From Diphasiastrum complanatum (Eukaryota > Streptophyta > Lycopodiopsida > Lycopodiales > Lycopodiaceae), in assembly GCA_029204225.1 (NCBI GenBank), contig CM055110.1, forward strand, positions 35,747,239 through 35,811,238: a stretch of 64,000 nucleotides of DNA, read 5' to 3'. The notes beneath the pieces are model-generated. The model was not told the origin of the DNA. It did not search any database and worked only from the letters and a program-made list of their open reading frames with translations. Positions 35,028-46,600 of this stretch are shown here, piece by piece. Position numbers and translations under genes: made by a program. Position 1 is the first letter of the stretch. Every line of letters starts with the position of its first letter.

Positions 35028-38000
35028 TTCCAACATTGTTAGTGTTTTTTTTCATAAGGTTTGTTTGATAAATAGGATGCATTCACTTTTCTTGGAGCAT
35101 AAATGTCTTCTTGTGTGATCCTTAAAACTTGGAGCCTAATGGAAATATCAGTATTCAGGGTGGTTTCAGCTCCTGGGAAGGTTCTTATCACTGGTGCTTA
35201 TTTAGTTCTTGAAAGGCCAAATGCTGGTTTGGTGTTATCAACGTCAGCACGATTTTTTGCAATTGTGAAGCCACTTTATGAACTCCCTGCAACTGAAAGT
35301 TGGTTATGGGTAAGAAAGTCTTGTTTGTCATCCAATTAGCCTACTTCATTCATAGAAGATGAAAATCAATCCATTTTTAGACATGTGGATCTCGAAGATA
35401 ACTTTCCACCTCTTTCTAATCCCTTTTCCTTGCCATTGAATTCTGTGTTTATTGATGATTATGAGATGTTTTTGGAGCTAATGTTAAAACTTGATAGGAA
35501 CTTTTGAAAGTATAGGCGTCAAGTTGAAAAAGAAATTTTGGTAAGAGAATAAGAAAGGGTGAACCTTTGTGTGAGTCATAGATTAAGGTGGCTTAAGTGT
35601 CTCTAACATGTTATATGAACATTATACGATGAGTGTTATAGTGTGGCATTTGTGGTAGCTTATGAATCTAACAATGACCTTGATGTAGATGCAAAAAATG
35701 CTCCTTTTAGAAGTTAGCATAAGCAACAAGAGTTGCTTCAATGAGCCATGATTTCACTTAGGTAGGTCTAGTTTCAACATTATCGATGAGCAATCACAAC
35801 CAACTTCTTGACCATGATCCTCTTTTTGTAGGAAAGCAAGAGTCAAGTCACCAAGATCTAGTTATCAATCAATCTCCACAGAAAACAAGAGAGAAGAGGC
35901 TGGGCGCTCAACTCTAAGAGAGAGAGAGAGAGAAAACAGCAACAAGAGCAATGGAGAGCAATGCTTTGCCAAACTGTAAAAATGGAATACACAATGAGCA
36001 TCTAAGTACTCTACCTGGATGTGACCAAATGCCACCAAACCCTAAGGTTAACCACTTACTAAATGTAGGGCACCCTCAAAAGTCAAGATAGGGCCCGGCC
36101 CCTAAACAAAATTAGACCCCTAAGGACCCACGAGTCAGTACATGACCAATATTGGGTCCAACTGAACTTAAGACAAACTTAAGATGGCCTAAATAACTAA
36201 ATTCCCAGGGTTACACAAATCTTGACCTTTTGGGTCAAAGTAACCTATGGATTAACTTTAGCATAGTCATTTATTTCTAACACCCTCCTTAAATGACAAT
36301 GCAAAAACTGAAATCTTCACTATGTAACAAAACCAACACGTGGTATCAAATTTAAAGCTTTGCATAAAGCTTCAAATCTGACTCTAGGCAACGCCTTAGT
36401 GAAGAGGTCCACAATATTATCCTCCATAGGACAATATTCAAGTAAAATGTCGCCATCATGAAGTCTCTCCCAAACAAAGTGATAATGGATCTCGATGTGC
36501 TTCGTCCTTGCATGAAAAACAGGATTCCGTGCAATGGCAATAGCACTTTGACTATCACTCAAGATAAGAGTGGCTGAGGGCTCGCCAAACTTCATGTCAA
36601 CAAGTAGTCTTCTCAGCCATAAACACTCTGTTGTGGCTGAAAATATCGCTCTATAGCTTCAGCCCAAAACTTGTGAGGCAGCCCCTTTGCTTTGAGCATG
36701 CAACGGGCCATCTCCATAAGTGTGCGATTCTTTCGCTCGGCAACACCATTTTGTTGAGGCGTATAGGGAGTTGTCATTTGATGTAGAATTCCCTTTTCTC
36801 GAAGAAATGCACCAAACGTATTCTTAATGTATTCCCCTCCTCGATCGGTGCGTATGGTCTTCAAAGAATGCCCAAACTGATTTTCCACCATTGCTAGAAA
36901 ATCTTTGAAACGTTGAAAAACTTCCGATTTAGCCTTCATAGGATAGATCCATGTAAAACGGGAAAAGTCATCAAGAAAAGTCACAAAATAGATGCACTTT
37001 CCAATGGATTCGGTCCTCATTGGACCACAAACATCACTATGAACCAAATCAAATTTATCAAGAACCCTTATAGTTCCATCAATTGGAAAAGGTTTCCTTT
37101 GAAACTTTCCAAGTATGCACCCCTCGCATACATGCCCTTCCGGCTGCTCAATAGTAGGAATGTCTTCTACCATATAAAATGTCTTCAGCTTCTTCAAACT
37201 TGCAAAGTTGAGATGCCCAAACCTTGCGTGCCACAATTCAGTCAACTCCAATGATTGTGATGTAGAAGCAACAAGACATGTAGAGGGAATTTGTCGCTCA
37301 TAGGTATCCATAATGAATAAGCCAGCATGCATTGTTCCCGAAACAATAATCAAGAGTGATCTTTTAGGATCCTTGACAAGACACTTATCTTCTTTGAACT
37401 CAACAACTAGTCCTTGCTTCAACATAGTTGAAACCGACAGAAGATTCTTCTTGATTCCCGGAACATAAAGCACATTCTTAATGTACTTTTCTTCACCATT
37501 AGGCAAAATGATGGCTACAATTCCAATTCTATGAATAGAATAAGATGCGTCATCCGCACATTGTACCTTACTTCCATTTTGCACTTTCAATAATTTAGTG
37601 AAGGCTTCTTTACGAGAAGTCATATGACGAGTAGCACCACTATCAATCACCCATTCAATGGGCTGAAATTCAGCAACTTGCAAAACAGAATCTGAATTCC
37701 TCATAGATGTGGTAGTACTAGTAGAAGCAATATTAGACACAAAAGCATAGTCTTGGTTGAAGAGATCACCACTAGCTTCAAGCTCTTGCTCCAAAGTAGC
37801 AAGTGAAGCACCTATACTCTCCTCTTTCGCAAGCTTCTTCTTACAATCCTTGATGAAGTGCCCATACCTTTTGCAATAATGGCACTTCCCTTTCTTCTTT
37901 TGAGTGTTGACATTTTGACCTCCAACGGGCTTTTGCTCATCCTTGGAAGGAGGATTCCCCTTTCCTTTTGACTTGCCTTTTCCCTTGCCTTTTGTGAAGA

Positions 38001-40538
38001 AAGCTTCATCTTGTTGAGTGTCACCCGCAAAGTTTTGCCTCGTTTGCTCCTCTTGAAGAAGCAGCCCAACAAGTTCATCAAAGGAGAGTTGCTGTCCCCT
38101 AAGAGAGATGCTCAAAGATGAAACAAATGGAAGATAAGATGAAGGTAATGAGTTGAGAGTAATGGAAACAAATTATTGAGAAGCTCGTCACGAAGATCCT
38201 TGATCTTCGTCAAGTGATTGGTCACTTGATCCCCTTCTTGCATCTTCAACAAAGAAAGCTGATTTCTAAGATACACCACTCTTGCTGGATTTTTGACTCT
38301 ATACATAGTATAAAGTGTATCCCACGCACTTTTAGATGTCTTACAAGACCTAATATGAGGTAAGATAGATCTTTTCACAGCAAGAGCAACCATAGAATGT
38401 GCTTGTGCATCCCTTCTATCCCACTTCTTTTGTTCTTCCGAAGATGTAGAAGATGATGTTGATGATGATGATCCACGAGGTGTAGGAGGAGGCGTCTCCT
38501 ATTCCCTCACTTTGTTATGCTTCCTCTTTATTTGAACTTCATGTCCCCCTTCCTCTAGTTGTAGTAGCTCTCCCATCACCTCCACTATTCAATGCCACCT
38601 TCTCTCTTATTCGTGTTCCTATTGCTCATAAAGCTCTTTTTCTAGACAAGATATCTCTATACATGCTCCCTTTTTGTTTTTTGTAGGTTGATCATTTTGA
38701 CACTAGTTTCTTTCCCTGTATGTCTTCCCCTCACTTGTTGCATGAGTCATAAACTTTGCATTTGGTTCTTCGTGGATGGTACCTCCTACCATACCGATAT
38801 TTTTATATATTTTCCTCGAGGCAACTTGTTGCTGCTTTCACGCAACACGAGGCTTGTGTGGGGCCTTCATTGTAGCATGTTATGGAAAGTCAGTGTCCCT
38901 GTGTAATTACTCTACTTAAACAAAGGCAGGTAACTCACTGGAAAATAACTTTAACACTATAGATGGACCCTTGGGGGTCCGAGTTCAATAGACATTCAAA
39001 CAGAAAGCTGTGCAAAGGCCAAAATGAGGCCCAAGTTATTATTCCAACAATTCTTCCCTTTAAAGACAACTTTATGAATTAGCTATAGTAGATTATCCTT
39101 CTCCCTTTTCAAAATTACCCTGCAAAAAAAGAAAAAATGAGCCAAAGTTCTTGCTCTTTTGTTGTCTGTCTTTGATTGATGTTTTTTGCATACAAGAATA
39201 TGAGATCTGATTTGAAATATCTTCTTTTGTTGACTTCAATAGTATGTAACCAAGTTCATTATTTTGGTTCACAACTCTACCTTTTGTTTTGTAGTGCTCT
39301 CTTGTTGCAAAGACTACAAAGATTCTTGAATCATGTGTTATTTCATTTAACTTTGCTGCTTTGTAGTTCATTGGATTCTGAAGTTGTTCATGCTTTAAGA
39401 TTACCATTTCAAACAGAAACATAATGAACTGTTGTTGAATTCTCACCTTTGTATCATTTAGTTGTTGCTATGGAACTTCATAGATTTTTATTCGTCATCA
39501 TTCTCTTCAATCATCGTTTCACTTAAGACATAAAAAAGATGATTTGTTGCAACTTGTTTTCCACCCTTTTGGAGATAACTTTTGTCTTCATGAACATCAC
39601 AAACACTGGCTTCTCTTGTGACTTATTTTCACATGCGTAATACAAAATGCTCACAAAGAACTCATTCTCCTCACCATAAAGGTCATATTTGGGAAGTAGC
39701 ATATTGGCATCACTTTCAGCATTTATGTTTTCATCTCTTTTGTCATCAGATTCACTCTCAACAAATCTGAAATATTTCAAATTCTTCTTTCATGGTTTGA
39801 AGTCCGTTACCTCCAATTAACTCATTCAAGAACTTGAAGAGATAGTGACCATCTTCAATCTCTTCATGAATGTCTTCAAGAAAACACATATTATTATCCA
39901 CCCATCACATATTCTATTTTTGCATTTTCTCTTATCTCTTTCCTCACCACATGGGTCTTGTCATCATTTTTGACATGCATAAAATTTGTCGCCATAAGAA
40001 TATATTTTGGTTTCTTTGATTTTTTTCCAAAATTTTTTGTTGATTGATCTTCTTTGCCATCTTTAGACTGTTCTTGAGATTTTCCCAAATTCACTCTCCC
40101 CCTTCCTCTCACACTTTGCTTGATTTGGCATTCAACTTGTATGTCATTAAGCTCATTAGAATAATAGGAGTTCGTCCTCTTTAAATTTGTTTAGAAATAC
40201 ATCTTGATTTCACTGATGAATTCTCTTGAATCTACATTCGTATCCATATTGACTAGGTTTGAGATCACACCAAGATGCAGCTTACAATACACCATAGAGG
40301 ACACTGTGGAGCCAAATTGCCCAACCAAGTAGAAGCTCGAGATCAAGAGCCTCATTCTTGTGCCTTGGTAAGTAAATACTAAAGAGGAGAGGTAAATGGT
40401 AACCAAGGTTGCATCGAACCGCAGTTCGAACCGCCTTTTGCGGTTCGAACCATCGAATCGTTCGGACCCGATTCGAACTGTTCTAACCGTCTGGCCCTAA
40501 AACGAGTATCGGGTTTCGGGATCGGGATTCTGTTCGCG

Positions 40539-40625
<87 letters not shown>

Positions 40626-43600
40626 TGTGCACTTAGGAGTCAGCACTCTGTGTGCATTTGCCATTCAGATTGTGTGTGTGTGTGTGTGAGAGAGAGAAAA
40701 TGGTGTGATTTTGTGTGTGTGTGTGAGTGATTGTGTGATATTGTGTGTGTGTGTCCATTGTCTTTTGATGTGTACAGTGTGTGTGAGTGAGTGTGTGAGA
40801 GAGAGAGTGTGTGTGTGTGATATTATGATATTGTGTGTGTGTGTGTGACATGTGTGCATTGTGTGTGTGTGTGTGTGTGAGTTTTGAGATGTGTGCACAG
40901 TGCACTATGAGTTTGTGTGAGGCTTGAGCATTGAGATTGTGTGTGTGTGCACTGTAGTCTGTGTGTGCACTGTGTGTGTTTGTGTGGGTTAGACTGTCAG
41001 TGTGTGTGCACTGAGCACTGTGTGTGATATTTTGTGTGTGACACTGTGTGTGACATTGTGTGCACTGTGTGTGTTGAATCTTGATGGGGTTCAATGTGGG
41101 GCCTGGGCAGTGGGCATTGTGAGATGGGTGTGGGACCTGGGTAGCTACTTAGTTAGAAGTTAGAACTTAGAAGTGTGAGCACCTGAGGACGAAGGGGCTT
41201 TTTGATGAGCGGCCTTCTGTTGACCAGAAGCTAGAGCCTCTCAGGAAGGCATGGCCCAGTACGTACTACTTGCTTTTAACTTTATGTACTCTAAACTTTA
41301 AAGATTTTATGATGATTGTTAAATTGTAGGCGTTAATTGTAAATTACTTGTTAATTGCAATTTGCAGGCTGCAGCTAGCTATTTATGTGTAATCGTGAAT
41401 ATTCAAATGATCATTTATCATTGGAATTTGCCATGAAATTTGAATTACAATTTACAATTTAAGATCTATCCTGATTCCTCTCGGATCTATCATGAATCAT
41501 GATTCATCTTGTTATGAAACCTGTAAGTGAGTCGTGACCACGGTCCACTGACTTGTCACTTGTCACCAGTGAACTTTCAACTAGATATGGTTGCACCATC
41601 ATATTTGATGGTTGGAGCGATACGAGGAGGCGCCACATATTGAATATACTGGTGTCTCAGATCCATCGACACCTCTGGGGAGGCAGTCACGGGCGAGTAC
41701 ATGTTCTCACATATTTGAGCTGCCATTGAGGAGGTCGGACCACAGCACGTTGTACAGGTATATATATTATACTTATTACAAATTACAATTTACGGTTTAC
41801 CTATAATGTTAAAACTTAAATGGTATCAGGTTACAGGTAATTACTAATTTGTAAATGTCAATGTTGAATGTTCATTGTTCAATGGCGATTTCGGATTGAT
41901 TAACAATGGATTATGGTTCACTAAAGTCTAAGCAGTTGCCACTGAGCACTTGAGTCTTGAATTCGGAATTCCAAACTCATGCACATTGCACATTGCATTG
42001 TATGGTTGTGCAGGTGGTCACAGATAATGCGTCAAACTGCGTCTCCATGGGTAGGCTCGTTAATGAGACCTACCCCCACATCTTTTGGACACCTTGTGTT
42101 GCACACTGCCTGGACTTGTTGGTCGAGGATGTGGCCAAGATTCCATGGATTGCGGAGGTGGTGCGTACTGCACGGTTCTTGGTGAGATTTGTCACCAAGA
42201 AGCCTAGAATCCTAGCCATGTTCAGGAGACAGTCCACTTTGGATGTCTTGAGACCTGCCCCCACCAGGTATGCAAGTTGCAACTCAAAGTTGATTCTTGA
42301 ATGCGCTTCTATAGACTTGGTAAGTATTATTGTTTAGCAACTAGTAAGTAGTGGTAAATATTTCATGCAATGATGCATGTGCCATGTATTGTCTTGACTC
42401 TTGACTCTTGTCAGAAGTTAGAACTTAGAATTTGTCACTTGTGCAATGTGCCCTATGCAGGTTTGCATTTATGTTCCTGGTCCTGGAACGACTGCTGAAA
42501 GTTTATCAGGGCTTGAGACAAATGGTTGTTGCTGTTGACTGGGCGCAGTGGGGGCCGTCACACGAGCCCAAGAGTAAGAGATTCGAGCGGACCGTTATGC
42601 ATTCAACATTTTGGGATGAGGCTCGATCCATTGTGGTGGGCCTACAGCCCATCTACACTGTCCTGCGCCTTACAGATCGAGAGGGCTGCACATTGGGCCT
42701 CTTGTACGAGTTCATGGACAGGCTGGGCGAGCAGTTGAGGCTTTGCACGACCATTAGCCCAGAGAGGTATTATGTATATCAAGAATCAAGATTCAAATTT
42801 CAACTGTAGTATGTAGACAATAGTATGCAGTATGTACTATCATGTACATTGTACTATATTGTATAATTATTACTGTGTCTTGACTCTTCAATCTTAATTC
42901 TTGTAGGCTTACGGAGGTCCGGCTCCTTTGGTTGAGCAGGTGGGAGTGGTTTCATAGGCCCCTGCATGCCATGGCCCACATACTCCATCCACTCTGGAGG
43001 AATGAGGAGCAGTTCACAGATAGGGAGCTCCGGGATGGCTGGAATGCCTATATCTCCCGAGTTTATCCTGATGTACGCGAGCAGGATAACCTGCTGGATG
43101 AGCTTCAGATTTTCAGGCAGGAGATCTTGGAGTTCGCCACTGGCCCGACGCTTTTGAGAGAGGGTAATAAACTGACCATGTGGCATGGTCCATTACAGTT
43201 TAAACTTGTTACAACTTACTTCACATTTTACTGCACAGCTAGTCAATCATATTGTAACTTGTTGGAACTTGGAACTTGGTTGCAACTTGCTGGTAGTAAG
43301 TACTAACTGCCCCTTGAACTGTGATTCAGGCCAGCTACGTCCCGTGTCATGGTGGTCGAAGTTTGGGGTTGATGTCTCCCAATTGCGTCGCCTTGCCTTC
43401 AGGATTCTCTCACAAGACTGCACTGCAGTCGCTTGTGAGAGGAACTGGAGTGTCCATTCCATGATTCACATGAAGAAGAGGAATCAACTATCATCAGCGC
43501 AGTTGGAGAGGTTGGTGTACGTACACGCCAACCTGAGACTTTTGGGTAGACTCCAGACCACCGCAGAGCCTATCCAGGTAACTTGTACACCATAAATTAT

Positions 43601-46600
43601 AATTTCTAAATTCTAACATGTGATCCATCATCCCAGGTGGCAGGACCCAGTTGGCAATTAGTAGATACTATTATACTAAATAGATCATATTACATACTAC
43701 ATACTACATAGTAGATACTAGACTGTACTATTTATGTAGCTAAATTTTAACTTTTGTCGGGACTCGGCCCTCCAAATTTTGTCTTGATTTCAATGTGTAT
43801 TGTGACATGTGCATAGGTTAATCCTGATCTGATCGATGTGGCAAAGGTTCCAGAGTTGCCATTGAGAGACCAGTCAGAGGAGGACGTGTACGCATTCCTC
43901 CATGAGGAGGCCATGCAGAGTGCAGGTGAGAAATTAGGATTGTCTAAGGTGGCAGGTCTTGAATTAAATTTTTGAAGTTTGAAGTTACTAAATATCGTAA
44001 ATTGTAATTTACTAATTTGCAAGCAATAATATGTTTGCCCCTCTTTGTGTGCACTGTGCAGGGCCTATCACTCGAGTAGAGCGTAGGAGGAGGGCAGGAG
44101 AGGCTAGCAGCTCCTGTGCTCATAGCCCCGAGGACGAGTCTGAGTCTGAGGCATCGTCAGGGTCAGAGTCCTCAGAGGAGGAGGAGTATGAGGATGAGGA
44201 GTCCGAGGAGGGCGGGGATGAGGATGAGGGGCATCATACCTCTGCCTCTGATGAGGATTTCGTAGCTGAGCCTACCACTCGAGAGGCCACAGTAGGCTCC
44301 ACAGCACCACCAGCGAGTGGGAGGAGACTCAGGCGTAGGAGAGCTTAGGGTGCTCACTGCAGCTTGGGCCCTACTCAGTGCTCATTGATGTCAGTCTTCA
44401 GATGATCGTAGGATGTACATTAGATCATTGTAGTTACTAGTTACTAGTCTGTAGATGACACTACGATGTTCATGTCACTAGATGAGCATTGACTCTTGAG
44501 CTGTTTAGTATTTACAGTAGTATTATATGTACACATCATGATTTATCATTAGGCACATCGCGCATTACATTGGTGACCAGAATCATGAGGCACTTGGCAT
44601 TTGTATTTACTATTTTGTGATGATTCATGAATCATGATATATTATGGATTCTAGAATCTAGTTTCAAGTTTCAAGTTTCTGATTCCTGAAGTTAAGTTTT
44701 AAGTTTTAACTGTAGTATGTACTATGTAATCTGTTTAAACTTGGGTCATAATGTCATTCTAATTTCTGTAAATTCTGTTTTGAAAATTGAATCTTGATAC
44801 GAGTCACGACAAGTCAACCGTCACATTGTCACAAGAGATCTGATTATCCTGAATTCTGATATCTGTAAATTTAGAGGAAGATTGAAATTGTTTAGCTATT
44901 AAAATTTAAGTATCTATACTATCAGTGAATATTTGACTTTTTTTTTTTGAAGAATTGGAAAAAAAAAGGTTCGAACCGTTTTTCGATTCAAACCTGGCCT
45001 GGCGGTTCGGACCTCAAAGAATCGGTTCGAATCGACCTGTTCGAATTGGGATGCAACCTTGATGGTAACCAAAACCATCAAACTGGGAATGTAGATGGGC
45101 AAGTTCCTATAGGATTATATAGCCTTTAAGGGTCCGTGCATGATGCCATGCATGCCGAAGGTCCATCCCATAGATAGCACAAGTTCCTATTGATTCTCTC
45201 TCCATGCACGTAACTGTGACATCCCATGCACTGCTCCACATATCACTATGTGAATGCTTGGGTCCTCTCAAGGTTATTAGTCATGAAACTAGCCTTGAAT
45301 TGGAATTTAGTCTAGGCGGAACTAACAAGCTCATACACTGGAGTACCAAATATCCGCATCAAGAATCCTCTATACTGGATGTGGACGTGACACTAGGCTT
45401 TCCATAAGGACAACGATTTTCTCTTATAGGTTGTCCATTAATTGTAGTCATGCCATATTGATTTATGTGTGATTGGTTTGTGAAATTTATTTCTACTACC
45501 TGTACTACTTGTTGACATTGACATCATCGCTAATGCCTCATGAATGTTTTGAAACTATTTCCAAAATTTTTAGATGTTCTTAAAGTAGAGATTGGGAAAC
45601 ATTACCAAAAGTAGGTGTGGTTTTCCCTACGATGAGCATTGTCACCAATTTCTGATAAGAACTTGGTAGCATAGATGCACAGCGTTTCTGAAACGCCTTT
45701 CAGAATCGTGTTGGTATCTTAGTAACTTTTGATCTCTCTTCCTTTTTTTTTTTCACTTAGCTTGAATGCAATTTTTTTTTTCCTATTTTGGGTACAAAGG
45801 ACTATGAAGTTCTTTCTTCTTCAGCTGACTTTGTTTTGTTTTGAAATATAGCAATAAAGATGATTTGTCTTCTTATATGCCTTCCACATCAACCAACTAC
45901 TGGCTCAATATAAAACCTTTAGGAAACAGATTGTCTTCTTTGATGCTAATATAATAGCGATTGTATTTGTGTAGTCTTGGGCAGACATAAAGGTGTTGTC
46001 TCCACAGCTTCAGAAGGAGACATCATACAAACTTTGTCTCAGAGATTTCAGCCTTCAAAAGGTTTCCAGGTAGTTTCACTTTATGTTTTCCATCTCAAAT
46101 TCATGCAAAAGAGTATGACATGCCTAGCATTGATTGTTGGAGTAAGCTATGACAACTTTTGTGCATCTAAAAACTTTAGAAAAATCTTAAAACGGCTATG
46201 GTCCCAGGCAAGGTCATCAATCAAGGTAAGGGCCTTCTATCAAAATTGTGTAGTACAATTGCCTCTACTCTCCATGACCATCAGGAGTGCTTGATCACAA
46301 ATTGACTGAAAGAATCAAAACCGTGCACTGATTCGTCCAGAGATTCATAGTTTTTCATAATGGTTTCAACAATTGCTTGAAGGCATCAAGGAAAAGTTTG
46401 TGGAATTATCGTCTAAAAGCTAAATATACTTGGCTGAGGGCTCACAAGTAGGTTGAAGTACACATTCTGCTTGTAAACCCATCTTGAAAACAAATGTAAC
46501 CTTTCTTCAGGTGTTGAGCCTCTGATAAGTGGTATCTTTTAAGCAGGTATATTGATAGTTTGCTGATGCAAGCTTTCTTTTTGCTTGGAAGGTTCTTTAA

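Larger units (their letters stand above)
30372..35158 (+). other. PMK intron 1 (4787 bp)
   Basis: Holds a degraded gag-like stretch (31020-31830), a possible LTR-like sequence starting TGTCATGCCC near 33292 with a TATA-like GGTATAAGATACC near 33550, and a GA microsatellite at 34953-35026. Nothing else is recognisable. Confidence 0.7.
40404..45061 (+). mobile_element. hAT DNA transposon, complete, 4658 bp
   Basis: Terminal inverted repeats are a perfect 12 bp: CAAGGTTGCATC at 40404-40415 and GATGCAACCTTG at 45050-45061. They are flanked by identical 8-bp target duplications ATGGTAAC at 40396-40403 and 45062-45069. An 8-bp duplication is the hAT hallmark. Both ends carry clustered TTCGAACCG-type subterminal motifs in both orientations. 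Inside lie a GA microsatellite, a degenerate TG-rich tract and a multi-exon transposase gene with DUF659 and the hAT C-terminal dimerisation region. It sits within PMK intron 2 and within an older LTR. Confidence 0.93.
35310..45974 (+). other. PMK intron 2 (10665 bp)
   Basis: Contains a Copia relic (36283-38500, minus), an unknown decayed frame (39523-40112, minus), and an old chromovirus LTR split by a hAT element (40270-45395). 35340-35760 has a coding-like but broken plus-strand frame with no motif. 45396-45974 shows nothing beyond the acceptor. Confidence 0.75.

Noticed and set aside
35103-35339. PMK start at ATG 35103 or 35139
   Set aside because: The N-terminal residues would not match PMK, while the acceptor at 35158 plus the ATGGCTGT exon at 30364 gives the conserved start in phase.
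40633-41094. 153-codon His/Thr-rich frame on the minus strand
   Set aside because: Produced by the TG-rich tract inside the hAT element.
41979-42185. Alternative frames in the hAT exons
   Set aside because: Shadow frames of the DUF659 exon at 42014-42267.
45977-46294. 105-codon plus-strand frame overlapping PMK exon 3
   Set aside because: Wrong frame; PMK exon 3 lies in a neighbouring frame and matches the family.
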